Notes under the pieces: generated by a model
Databases searched by the model: none
Told to the model about the DNA's origin: nothing
The model's input: the letters and a program-made list of their open reading frames with translations, nothing else
NCBI GenBank assembly: GCA_016711105.1
Contig: JADJTO010000002.1
Span: 346,924 to 410,923 of the forward strand
Length of the DNA: 64,000 nucleotides
Direction of reading: 5' to 3'
Source: Micropruina sp.
Lineage (GTDB): Bacteria; Actinomycetota; Actinomycetes; Propionibacteriales; Propionibacteriaceae
Shown here: piece by piece, positions 19,324 to 28,298 of the stretch
Numbering within the stretch: position 1 is the first letter of the stretch
Layout of the letters: each line of letters begins with the position of its first letter
Made by a program: the position numbers and the translations under genes

Positions 19324-19428
19324 ATGCGCCGACTGATCGGAGCCCTCGCTTTAGCGATCGGCCTGGCGATGTTGACCCCACCGGGTGCCGCCTCGGAGCT
19401 CAGCTCCCTGCTGGGATTACTTGGCTGA
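19324..19428 (+). CDS. Possible 34-aa secreted or membrane peptide
   Basis: ATG at 19324 sits 7 nt after GAGGAGA, a strong ribosome-binding site. The product is Met-Arg-Arg, a hydrophobic core (LIGALALAIGLAML), an AAS-type signal peptidase site, and a short tail ELSSLLGLLG. Its end overlaps the convergent proC end by 12 bp. No family recognised; coding status rests only on RBS and signal-like composition. Confidence 0.4.
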   Translation: MRRLIGALALAIGLAMLTPPGAASELSSLLGLLG

Positions 19429-20221
19429 CTCAGCCAGCGCCCGACTGCGATCCCGAGCCGCCTCCATGGCGGTGATGAACGCTGCCTTGACCCGGTGATC
19501 CTCCAGCTGCCGCAGCGCGGCGGCGGTGGTGCCGCCCGTGACGTCACCTGCTCGCGGAGCACGGTGGGGTGCACGCCTGATTCACGCAGCAGCTTGGCCG
19601 AGCCATACATGGTCTGCACCACCAGCAGCGTCGCGGTGTCCCGCGGCAACCCGAGCAGCACGCCGGCATCGATCATGGCTTCCACAACGAAGAAGAGATA
19701 GGCCGGACCAGAGCCGGAGATCGCGGTGACCGCGTCCTGGTAGCGCTCCGGCACGGTGATCACTTGCCCGAGGGCACTGAGCAGTTCGGTGGCGTGTTCC
19801 AGGTCCGCGGTGGACGCGCTGGCGCCAGCCGAAATCGCGGCCATCCCCTCGCCGATCAGGGCCGGCGTGTTCGGCATCACCCGGACGACTGCCGTCCGGG
19901 GGGAAGGTGCCCCTCGATCTGGGCGGTGGAGATACCGGCGCAGAGGGAAACCACCAGCGCCCCTGGGCGGAGCACCGCGGCGATCTCGGGCAGCACCTCG
20001 CTCACGTCTTGCGGCTTGACCACCAAGACGACGGTGTCGGCCACAGCGGCAGCCTCCGCGTTGGTGCCGGTGGCAACCCCGTGCGCCTGCTCCATTTCGG
20101 CGCGGCGGAAGGGGCGGCGATCGGCAGCGATCACGTCCGAAGCCGGCCAGCCGGCCTTGAGTAGGCCGCTGACCAGCGCTTCTCCCATCACCCCGGCGCC
20201 GATGACGGCCAGTTTCGTCAT
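19417..20221 (-). CDS. proC: Pyrroline-5-carboxylate reductase (two frame breaks)
   Basis: Last step of proline synthesis, NAD(P)H-dependent. The N-terminus LAVIGAGVMGEALVSGLL is the Rossmann dinucleotide site. VRVMPNTPALIGEGM and AISGSGPAYLFFVVEAM are family hallmarks. Breaks near 19900 and 19545 divide the chain; the last segment (ALRQLEDHRVKAAFITAMEA) ends at 19417. ATG overlaps the asd stop (ATGA). Confidence 0.88.
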
Positions 20222-21239
20222 CGCTTCGCCACGAGTTCGGCCACCTGGATCGCGTTCAGGGCAGCTCCCTTGCGCAGGTTGTCGCAGGAGATGAACATGA
20301 CCAGGCCACGCCCACCCGGCACCGACTGGTCAGCCCGAATCCGTCCGACGAAGGAGGCGTCCTGACCCGCAGCCTCACGCGGGTTCGGCAGATCGGTGAC
20401 CACGACCCCCTGGGCGGTGGACAGGATCGCCCGGGCTCGGCTGGGGCTGATCTCTTCGGCGAACTCGGCATGCACGGCCAACGAGTGACCGCTGAACACG
20501 GGCACCCGGACGCACGTCCCGGCTACCGCCAACTCGGGCAGGTGCAGGATCTTGCGCGACTCATGGCGCAGCTTCTGCTCCTCGTCGGTTTCACCGGTGC
20601 CGTCGTCCTGCACCGAACCAGCCACGGCGATCACGTTGAACGCGATCGGCTTCAGGTAGGGGGCCGGGTCTCCGGCCGGAATCGCTGCGCCGTCGATAGC
20701 AAGCGGGGTGGGATCGGCGATCGCCGCGGTCTGCGCGGCCAGCGCCTCCACCCCGATCACGCCGGTACCCGAGACTGCTTGATAGGTGGCGACGACCAGG
20801 CGCTGCAAACCGGCCGCATCGTGCAAAGGCTTCAGCACCGGCATCGCTGCCATGGTGGTGCAGTTGGGGTTGGCGATGATCCCCTTGGGCGGGTTGACCG
20901 CGTCCTGGGGATTGACCTCGCTGACCACCAGCGGCACGTCCGGGTCCTTGCGCCAGGCTGAGGAGTTGTCGATCACGATCGCCCCGGCCGCGGCGACCTT
21001 CGGGGCGTAGGCGCGCGACATGGTGGCGCCGGCGGAGAAGATGGCCAGGTCGAGCCGGAGAAATCAGCCGTGGCCGTGTCCTCGACGACGATCTCGGCAC
21101 CCTTCCACGGCAACGTCTTACCCGCCGAACGAGCCGAGGAGAAGAACCGGATCTCCTCCACCGGGAAGTCACGTTCAGCCAGCAACGTCCGCATTACGCC
21201 ACCGACCTGGCCGGTGGCCCCAAAGACTCCAACACGCAT
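20218..21239 (-). CDS. asd: Aspartate-semialdehyde dehydrogenase (one frame break)
   Basis: Makes aspartate semialdehyde for lysine/diaminopimelate, threonine and methionine; normally essential. The N-terminal MRVGVFGATGQVGGVM is an NADP site. The catalytic Cys is in GIIANPNCTTM, and HSLAVHAEF carries the later His. A C appears to be missing in GGCTCG near 21055; restoring it joins TADFSG to LDLAIFSAGATMS. Start at 21239. Confidence 0.9.
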
Positions 21240-21297
21240 GAGGGTCAGCCTAGCCCGCCACACCCCCTGCCACCCCTCCCCCGCGCTCCGAGGGAGG

Positions 21298-22032
21298 TCA
21301 GAACCAGTCGGTGTAGGGCGCCACCAGTGCGTAGCCGATGAAGGCGACCAGGTCGAGCACGATGTGGGCCGCCACCAGGGGCCCCACCCGCTTGTACCGC
21401 AGGTAGAGCCAGCCGAAGATCAGGCCCATGGCCAGGTTTCCGACGAAACCCCCGAAGCCCTGATACAGGTGATAGGTGCCGCGAAGCAGCGCGCTGCCCA
21501 GAAGCACCGCGGCGGGCAGCCAGCCCGCCTGACGCATTCGGGTGAACCAGAAGCCGACGATGATCACCTCTTCGAGCACCCCGTTCATCACCGCCAATCC
21601 GATCAGGACGGGGATCGTCCACCACTCAGCGCCCAAGTTCGCTGGCTGAACATTTGTGTTCAACCCCAGCTGCCGCGCACCGAAGTACAGCGCCAGCCCG
21701 GGCAGCCCAATACCGGCCGCGATGGCGAGCCCAACAACGGCGTCGCGACCAGGACGCGTCCAATCCAGACCGATCTGCCCCCGGTCGAAGCTGAGCCGCA
21801 GCAGGTACAGCGCCAACAGGGCGGGCACCAGGGGAAAGACGATCCCGGCCAGCTGATACGACAGATCCAACCAGGGCCGATCGGGGGTGACCGAGGAGTT
21901 CATGGTGGTGGTTTGCTGCGACAGCGGAACCGGCCGGGTCAGCTTCTCGGCGAGGCTGAGCACCGAGTAGACCGCGGATTGACCCAGGGAGAGTCCGAGC
22001 ACGAGCAGGACCTCAACCCCGGGGCGGACCAC
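21298..22032 (-). CDS. CPBP (CAAX/Abi-type) intramembrane metalloprotease
   Basis: About 244 aa with six or more TM helices. The CPBP motifs appear in order: GVLEEVIIVGFWFTRM (EE...R), GTYHLYQG, and AAHIVLDLVAF with a further His. These residues form the intramembrane active site. Substrates of bacterial members are mostly unknown; some serve bacteriocin immunity. Start position uncertain (GTG at 22032 used). Confidence 0.82.
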   Translation of the reverse strand: MVRPGVEVLLVLGLSLGQSAVYSVLSLAEKLTRPVPLSQQTTTMNSSVTPDRPWLDLSYQLAGIVFPLVPALLALYLLRLSFDRGQIGLDWTRPGRDAVVGLAIAAGIGLPGLALYFGARQLGLNTNVQPANLGAEWWTIPVLIGLAVMNGVLEEVIIVGFWFTRMRQAGWLPAAVLLGSALLRGTYHLYQGFGGFVGNLAMGLIFGWLYLRYKRVGPLVAAHIVLDLVAFIGYALVAPYTDWF

Positions 22033-22052
22033 CGGTGGGGTCAGGGGCGAGT

Positions 22053-22858
22053 TCAGACACCGACGGGGTGGGCCAGATGGGTACGAGTGAAGCCGAGCGC
22101 GCCCTGGAGGGCCGCCTCCCGGGCGGCTCGGGTTTCGGCGTTGCTGGTGTTCACTTCCAGGACGATGTGCCCTCGGTAGCCGTTTCGGGCCAACTCCTGG
22201 AGGACCTCGCCGGCTGCCTGGTCACCCTGGCCGGGCAGGAGGTGCTCGTCTTTGGCCAGACCGGTGCCATCGGTCAGATGGACGTGACCGAGTCGCTCCT
22301 CCCAACGTCGCACGTAGTCAAGAGCCTGTTTGCGAGCCGTGGAGGCGTGCGACAGGTCGAGGTGAGGTGGTCGTAATCAAGATCGGACGGATCCCATCCG
22401 GGTGCGTAGGCGCGCAACTCCGTGCCACCCGGAGTGCGCCAGGGGTACATGTTCTCCACCGAAAAAGTGATTCCGGTGCTCTCGGTCAGGCGCCGGACGC
22501 CGGCGATGAAGCTCGCCGCGTAGCCGCGCTGCCACCGAAACGGGGGGTGCACCACGACCAGATCGGCCCCCAGTTGGTGGGCCGCCTTGGCCGAGCGTTC
22601 CAACTTTTCCCACGGATCTGTGCCCCAGACCCGTTGGGTGACCAGGAGGCAGGGCGAGTGCACCGACACCACCGGCACCTCGAAGTAGTCGCGCAGGCGC
22701 TCCACGGCATCCACATCGGCCGACAGCGGGTCCAGGCCCACCATCAGCTCCACGCCGTCGAAGCCCAGTCGGTTGGCAACCTCGAAGGCCACGGCGCTCG
22801 ACTCCGGGTAGACCGAGGACGTCGAGAGCGCGACCTTGGGCCTCGCCGATGCTGTCAT
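22053..22858 (-). CDS. Sugar phosphate isomerase/epimerase-like TIM barrel (one frame break)
   Basis: About 268 aa, xylose-isomerase-like/AP-endonuclease-2 fold. Segments FDGVELMVGLDP, VVSVHSPCLL, VVVHPPFRWQ, FSVENMYPW, LDLSHAS and GHIVLEVNTSN supply the expected metal-binding His/Glu/Asp residues along the barrel. A break near 22365 lies just before LDLSHAS. Sugar substrate unknown. Confidence 0.8.
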
Positions 22859-23015
22859 CGGGCCAGTCTAGGTCGCCCTGCCAGCCGCCCGGTCTCCACC
22901 AAAACCACCTGCCCCGGAAAGTGGTTCGCCAGCGAACGGAATTCCTCAGCGCCCACGATTCAGATGATCCGGACTCGATTCGCTTCACAGGCACCATCTG
23001 GACACAATGGGCCCT

Positions 23016-23651
23016 ATGCATGTTGACCATCTGACCTTTGCGGCAGGTCCAGCTGGTCTCAAGGCTGAGGTGCAGCGCCTTGAGGATCTTCTGGGAGCCA
23101 AGTTCCGTGACGGTGGCTTCCACCCCCGCTTCGGCACCCGAAACAATATTCGTCCGCTCGCCGACGACCGCTACCTCGAAGTGGTCGAGGTGCTCGAGCA
23201 TCCGGCCGCTGACAAGGCCCCCTTCGGCCAGGCCGTCCGGGCCCGCTCCGAAATGGGCGGCGGCTGGCTCGGCTGGGTGATCTCGGTGGACGACCTGTCA
23301 CCCTTCGAGCAGCGCCTGGATCGGGAATCGGTTCGTGGTTCGCGGATGATTCCAGACGGGCGCCTGTTGGAGTGGGAGCAGATCGGGATCAAAGGCCTGA
23401 TCTCCGACCCCCAGCTCCCGTATTTCCTCAAGTGGGTGAGCGAACCGTCGGTCCGTCCGAGCGCGCTTGAAGGCACGCTGACCCTGACCGAGATCGAGAT
23501 CGCCGGAAGTCGGCAGCGGGTCGAGGATTGGCTGGGCGCGAAGGTGTGTGACACCTTCGACGGCGTCAACATGCGCTTCACCGCGCAGAACGGCCAGCCG
23601 GGCATCGACGCGGCCACCTTCCAGACCCCGAAGGGTCTCGTCCGGATCTGA
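23016..23651 (+). CDS. Glyoxalase/VOC-fold family protein
   Basis: 211 aa beginning MHVDHLTFAAGPAGLKAEVQ, with FGTRNNIRPLADDRYLEVVEVL, resembling the glyoxalase-like domain of PF13468. ATG at 23016 places the HVDHL metal-binding motif at the very start; ATG at 23007 is an in-frame alternative. No substrate can be inferred from context. Confidence 0.75.
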   Translation: MHVDHLTFAAGPAGLKAEVQRLEDLLGAKFRDGGFHPRFGTRNNIRPLADDRYLEVVEVLEHPAADKAPFGQAVRARSEMGGGWLGWVISVDDLSPFEQRLDRESVRGSRMIPDGRLLEWEQIGIKGLISDPQLPYFLKWVSEPSVRPSALEGTLTLTEIEIAGSRQRVEDWLGAKVCDTFDGVNMRFTAQNGQPGIDAATFQTPKGLVRI

Positions 23652-23702
23652 TCGGGTCCGCTCGCGCCGGTTTTGTCGGCGAGCGCCGCTAGCGTTCGCG
23701 GT

Positions 23703-25093
23703 ATGGCTAAACCAACGGGATTCAGTTACCGCTGCACCGAATGCGGTTGGACGACCGTCCGCTGGGTCGGGCGGTGTGGCGAATGTCAAACCTGGGGGCA
23801 GCGTGGAGGCCACTCACGCCCTGCCTCAGACGGCTGCTCGGCCGACCGCACCCACGGCGACAGCCCTTCCGATCACGGAGGTGAGCGCTGCCGGGGCAGC
23901 CGCCGTCCCTTCGGGAATCGCCGAACTGGATCGGGTGTTGGGCACCGGGCTGGTCCCCGGAGCGGTCCTGCTGTTGGCCGGCGAGCCGGGCGTCGGCAAA
24001 TCGACCCTGCTGCTGGAAGTCGCCAGCCGCTGGGCGCGAACCAGCCGCAAGACCCTCTACATCTCCGCCGAGGAGGCCGCTTCCCAGGTGCGCCTGCGCG
24101 CCGACCGGACAGCTCGCTGGCCCCACCTTGTACCTCGCCGCGGAAACCGACCTCGGGGCCGTGCTGGCGCACATCGAGCAACTCTCGCCCGAACTTCTGG
24201 TGCTTGACTCGATCCAGACTGTGGCTGCCGGGGGCACCGATGGGGTTACCGGCGGAGTCAGCCAGGTTCGCGAGGTGACCTCCGCTCTGGTTCGAGTGGC
24301 TAAGCGCCGCGGCATGGCCGTGGTGCTGGTCGGGCATGTCACCAAGGACGGGGCCGTGGCCGGCCCGCGCACCCTGGAACACCTGGTCGACGTGGTGTTG
24401 AACTTCGACGGCGACCGTCACAGCGGTTTTCGCACCCTCCGGGCGGCGAAGAATCGCTACGGCCCGGCCGATGAGGTGGGCTGCTTCCAGATGACCGACA
24501 AGGGCATCATCGAAGTGCCCGACCCGTCCGGCTTCTTCATCTCCGCCCGCGCGGCTCCGGTCCCTGGCACCTGCGTCACCGTGACCATGGAGGGGCAACG
24601 TCCGCTGTTGGGTGAGATCCAGGCCCTGGTGGCGCCGAGCTCCGCGCCCGCCCCGAGGCGGGTGACCCATGGTTTGGATTCCGGTCGGGTGTCGATGCTC
24701 CTGGCGGTGCTGCAGCGCAAGGCGGGGATCAAGTTGCACAACCGTGAGGTTTACGCGACGACCGTGGGCGGGGCCAGGGTGTCGGATCCCGCGGTCGATC
24801 TGGCCACCGCGGTGGCGATCGCCTCGGCCGCCAGCGAGGCCGCCTTCCACCGGCATGTGATCGCGCTGGGCGAGGTGGCCCTCTCCGGGGAACTGCGTGG
24901 GGTTCCGGCGTTGGAGCGACGGCTGCTCGAGGCGAAGCGGCTGGGGTTCGACTTGGCCATCGTCCCCGAGGGCAGCACTGCCCGCGTCCGCGGGATCAAG
25001 GTGATCGAAAGCCCGTCCTTGCTTGCTGCCCTGGAGTTGTTACACCTCCGTGGAAGACCCAAACGGCACGGCGTCGAGTCCCCGGGCGGGTGA
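23703..25093 (+). CDS. radA: DNA repair protein RadA (two frame breaks)
   Basis: RecA-like branch-migration ATPase in recombinational repair. Four-Cys zinc finger (YRCTECGW and CGECQTWG), Walker A AGEPGVGKST, the RadA-specific KNRYG motif (RAAKNRYGPADE), and a C-terminal Lon-like domain. Breaks lie near 23800 and 24112. The stop overlaps the disA GTG start (GTGA), a radA-disA coupling known from other Gram-positives. Confidence 0.92.
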
Positions 25094-26199
25094 CACGTAT
25101 GATGACGTTCGTCCCATCCCACCACCTCATCAAGGCAGATGTGAAGGCTGATCTGGAGGAGAAACTCCGCCACTCCAACGCCGTGATCGCGCCCGGCACG
25201 CCACTGCGCGACGGCTTGGATCGGATCGTGCACGGACGCACGGGAGCCCTGGTCGTGTTGGGCTTCAACGACACCATCGACTCCTTGTGCACCGGGGGCT
25301 TCGCCATCGACGTCGCTTTCACCGCAACCGCACTGCGCGAACTGGCCAAGATGGACGGCGCGATCGTGCTGCACCGCAACCTGACCCGGATTCTGCGGGC
25401 CGGCGTGCAGTTGATGCCCAACGCCGCGATCTCCACCGAGGAGACCGGGACGAGGCATCGCACAGCCGACAGGGTCGCCCGCCAATCCGGCTTGCCGGTG
25501 GTGACCGTCTCCTCCTCGATGTCGACGATCGCCCTCTACGTGGACGGGCTTCGGCACTCGGTGCAGCGCCCCGAACAGTTGCTGGCGCGCTCGACCCAGG
25601 CGCTGCAGGCGCTCTCGCGCTACCGGGATCGGCTTCAGGAGGCCACGATTCGGTTGTCCGCCCTTGAGGTCCAAGACCACGTCACGGTTGGCGACGTGGC
25701 CGGAGTGGCCCAGCGGCTGGAGATGGTGCGACGGCTGCAGCGGGAGATCGACGGCTACGTGATCGAACTGGGCGTTGAGGGACGCTTGGTTCACCTGCAG
25801 CTGCAGGAGCTCGTGGTTGGCATTGACGCCTTGGCCTGCGCCCTGGAGCGGGACTACCAGCCTGCAGGAGGCCAGTTCAGCATCGCTCCCCTGGCCGGCC
25901 TGTCCACCGATGACCTGGTGGAACCGCGGGCAGTGGCGATCAGTGCGGGTCTGGCCACGGGGGATGACCTTGATCAGCGACTCCAAGCCCGGGGGCACCG
26001 CCAGTTGGCCCAAGTAGGTCGGCTCCCGCGCGACCTGGCCGATCGGCTGATCACGCGCCTGGGTGGCCTGCAAGGATTGTTCGGCGCCAGCACCTCCGAC
26101 CTGCTGGCTGTCGAGGGCGTGGATCTGGTGATGGCACGCTCAATCCGCGAGGGGTTGGTCCGCGTCGCCGAGGCCGCTTACCGTGAGCGACTGGACTGA
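25090..26199 (+). CDS. disA: DNA integrity scanning protein DisA (diadenylate cyclase)
   Basis: Condenses two ATP into cyclic di-AMP while scanning DNA for branched structures. 369 aa from GTG. The diadenylate cyclase domain has KMDGAIV (DGA, residues 89-91) and GTRHRTA (RHR, 122-124), both intact. A central helical spine and a C-terminal HhH DNA-binding domain (around LFGASTSDLLAVEGVDL) follow. Coupled to radA, whose product is known to inhibit DisA in other bacteria. Confidence 0.95.
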   Translation: MTRMMTFVPSHHLIKADVKADLEEKLRHSNAVIAPGTPLRDGLDRIVHGRTGALVVLGFNDTIDSLCTGGFAIDVAFTATALRELAKMDGAIVLHRNLTRILRAGVQLMPNAAISTEETGTRHRTADRVARQSGLPVVTVSSSMSTIALYVDGLRHSVQRPEQLLARSTQALQALSRYRDRLQEATIRLSALEVQDHVTVGDVAGVAQRLEMVRRLQREIDGYVIELGVEGRLVHLQLQELVVGIDALACALERDYQPAGGQFSIAPLAGLSTDDLVEPRAVAISAGLATGDDLDQRLQARGHRQLAQVGRLPRDLADRLITRLGGLQGLFGASTSDLLAVEGVDLVMARSIREGLVRVAEAAYRERLD

Positions 26200-26202
26200 C
26201 AC

Positions 26203-26837
26203 CTACTTCTTGATCACCCAGACCAGCCTGGCTATCCCGGTCTCAAGATAAGCACCCGTGGTGACGTAGGTTCCTGCCCCCTGCCCCTTCTTGGCCCAGG
26301 GTGCACCCGGCCGAGGACCGCTTCAGGTTCCACTCCACCTTGAACTCGTGGGTGCCTTTCCGGTTTCAGGGTGAGCTTCTTCGCGGGCAGCCACTTGGCG
26401 CAGTCAGCGGTGGCGAAGATCCGATCGGTGCCCGAGGCCACGCTCAGGTTGAACGTCGCCGGGGCGATGTCGAGAACGCACGCCACGTCGGTGCTGTTGG
26501 TGGCGGTCACCGTGAACACCTGTTTGGCTCCGACTTTGACCGACCGGAAGCCGGCCACGGTCAGCGCCGTGGAGAGGGGGTCGCAGGCAATCGGCCCGGT
26601 GGGCGTGGCAACCGGTGCCTCCGAGACGGACGTGGACGGGCTTGGCGCCGGAGCTGGTGCAGACGCGGTCAAGGAAGGTGGGCTGGCGGCAGCGACCGGG
26701 ACCGCGGTGGTGCCCTTCGGACTCACCATCCAGATCAGGCCGAGCAGCACGATGATCGCGCCGCCCACCACGATTGACCGTCGGATCCAGTAGGTGGCCG
26801 CACTTTCGGGACCGACCGGGTTCAGCAATGCACCCAT
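26203..26837 (-). CDS. Single-TM protein with extracytoplasmic domain, unknown (two frame breaks)
   Basis: A cytoplasmic N-terminus, one TM helix (IVVGGAIIVLLGLIWMV), a Pro/Ala/Ser/Thr linker, then a beta-rich domain with several Cys. The frame shifts near 26360 and again near 26295; the joined C-terminus ends TYVTTGAYLETG and then ARLVWVIKK. Convergent with disA. No family recognised. Confidence 0.65.
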
Positions 26838-26910
26838 GGGGTCAGGCTAGGTAGTCGGCCGTCCGATCTGAGGACACCACGCCGCAGGCAGCGGTGGGTA
26901 GGGTGGCTCG

Positions 26911-27771
26911 GTGCAACGCTCCGAGGTGACCACACGGGTACTCGCCTGGTATGACGCCAACGCCCGCGACCTGCCGTGGCGGCGCGAGGGAGTCGGCCCC
27001 TGGGCCGTTCTGGTCAGCGAGTTCATGTGCCAACAAACCCCCGTGGCCCGGGTTGTCGAGCCGTGGGCCGCATGGTTGGAACGCTGGCCGACTCCCGCCG
27101 CACTGGCGCAGGCCCCGGTCGGTGACGCGATTCGACAGTGGGGCCGACTGGGCTACCCCCGGCGCGCGCAACGCCTCCACACCACCGCCCGGACGATCGT
27201 GGAGCGGCACAGCGGCACGGTGCCGGCCGACTATGCACAGCTCCGGGAGTTGCCCGGAGTAGGCGACTACACCGCCGCGGCCATCCTGTCCTTCGCCTTC
27301 GGTCAGCGCCACGTCGTCCTGGACACCAACGTCCGCCGAGTGCTGCTGCGACTCGACTACGGGGAAGCGCTTCCGGGAGCCTCGCTCACCCGGGCGGAAC
27401 GTGAACGAGCCAGGAGATGGTTGCCCGACGAACCTGGTCGGGCCGCACGCTGGGCCGTAGCCTCGATGGAGCTCGGGGCGCGGGTGTGCACCGCGGCTAA
27501 ACCGCGCTGCGTCGAGTGTCCGGTGACGGACAGTTGTGCCTGGCTGCGCCTGGGTCGACCCGAACCGGAGGTGAGGCGCAAGACCCAGCCCTACGAAGGC
27601 ACCGACCGGCAATGCCGTGGCGTGCTCTTGGCCGTGCTGCGGCACAGGCCGAGCGCAACTCGGGACGAACTTCTCGCAGCGTGGCCCGACCCCGAGCAGG
27701 CCGAGGCCGCCTTGACCAGTTTGGTTGCCGACCGGCTGGTCCGGGCTGCCGCGCAGGGCTTCTCACTCTGA
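26911..27771 (+). CDS. mutY: A/G-specific adenine glycosylase MutY
   Basis: Removes adenine mispaired with 8-oxoguanine. 286 aa. HhH-GPD fold with catalytic Glu in VSEFMCQQTPV, helix-hairpin-helix LPGVGDYTAAAI and catalytic Asp in VLDTNVRRVL. Four Cys (CTAAKPRCVECPVTDSC) bind a 4Fe-4S cluster. It lacks the long Nudix-like C-terminal domain of E. coli MutY, as is usual in actinobacteria. Confidence 0.94.
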   Translation: MQRSEVTTRVLAWYDANARDLPWRREGVGPWAVLVSEFMCQQTPVARVVEPWAAWLERWPTPAALAQAPVGDAIRQWGRLGYPRRAQRLHTTARTIVERHSGTVPADYAQLRELPGVGDYTAAAILSFAFGQRHVVLDTNVRRVLLRLDYGEALPGASLTRAERERARRWLPDEPGRAARWAVASMELGARVCTAAKPRCVECPVTDSCAWLRLGRPEPEVRRKTQPYEGTDRQCRGVLLAVLRHRPSATRDELLAAWPDPEQAEAALTSLVADRLVRAAAQGFSL

Positions 27772-27836
27772 GGGGCCGTTCCACGGGCTCGCGTAGGCTG
27801 GTCGGCGACCCCCTGACGCCAGAAAGGCCACTGACC

Positions 27837-28274
27837 ATGTCGAATCCGTACCGTCCCGCCCCCGGCGATCCTCTCGACCCCAGGCCTACGGAGTATGCCG
27901 AACCCGCGGGGAACTACAGCCAACCGTACTTCGGCACTGCGGGCCCGTATCAGCCGACCGGGATGCAGGCGGCCTCGAACCAGCCTTACCCGTATTACAC
28001 CGACCCACACCTGCTGTTGCCAGAGCACCCCCAAGCGACCACCGTCCTGGTGGTGGGCATCCTGTCTTTGGTGCTGTTCCCGCCGCTCGGCCCGATCGCC
28101 TGGGTGATGGGATCACGAGCGCGCCGCGAGGTGGCCGCGAACCCGCTGCGCCTTCGCAACGGTGGCAGCCTGACCATCGGCTGGGTGATGGGCATCATCT
28201 CCAGCGTGCTGATGATGCTGGCCGTTGCCGGGTTCTTGTTCTTCCTGGGCCTGATCATCGTGGCCAGCTCCTGA
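27837..28274 (+). CDS. DUF4190-type small membrane protein
   Basis: 145 aa. A Pro/Tyr-rich cytoplasmic N-terminus (about 65 residues) is followed by two TM helices (VVGILSLVLFPPLGPIAWVMG and the C-terminal 25 residues) around a basic loop GSRARREVA, the DUF4190 pattern. Function unknown. ATG at 27837. Confidence 0.75.
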   Translation: MSNPYRPAPGDPLDPRPTEYAEPAGNYSQPYFGTAGPYQPTGMQAASNQPYPYYTDPHLLLPEHPQATTVLVVGILSLVLFPPLGPIAWVMGSRARREVAANPLRLRNGGSLTIGWVMGIISSVLMMLAVAGFLFFLGLIIVASS

Positions 28275-28291
28275 CTCAGGAGCTGGCCACG
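28259..28291. terminator. Bidirectional hairpin between DUF4190 gene and clpC
   Basis: Perfect 16-bp inverted repeat centred at 28275 (CGTGGCCAGCTCCTGA and its complement). It overlaps the DUF4190 stop codon and lies 8 bp from the clpC stop. The convergent position and strength fit a two-way transcription terminator, though no clear T-run is present. Confidence 0.65.
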
Positions 28292-28298
28292 ACGGGGG

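Noticed and set aside
18918..19880. 320-residue open frame apparently fusing proC to a BldC-like protein
   Set aside because: It exists only because proC is frame-broken near 19545; the middle 100 residues match nothing, and the BldC-like gene has its own RBS and start.
23703..24120. Programmed frameshifting in radA
   Set aside because: No slippery heptamer with downstream structure is evident, and breaks of the same kind occur across unrelated genes.
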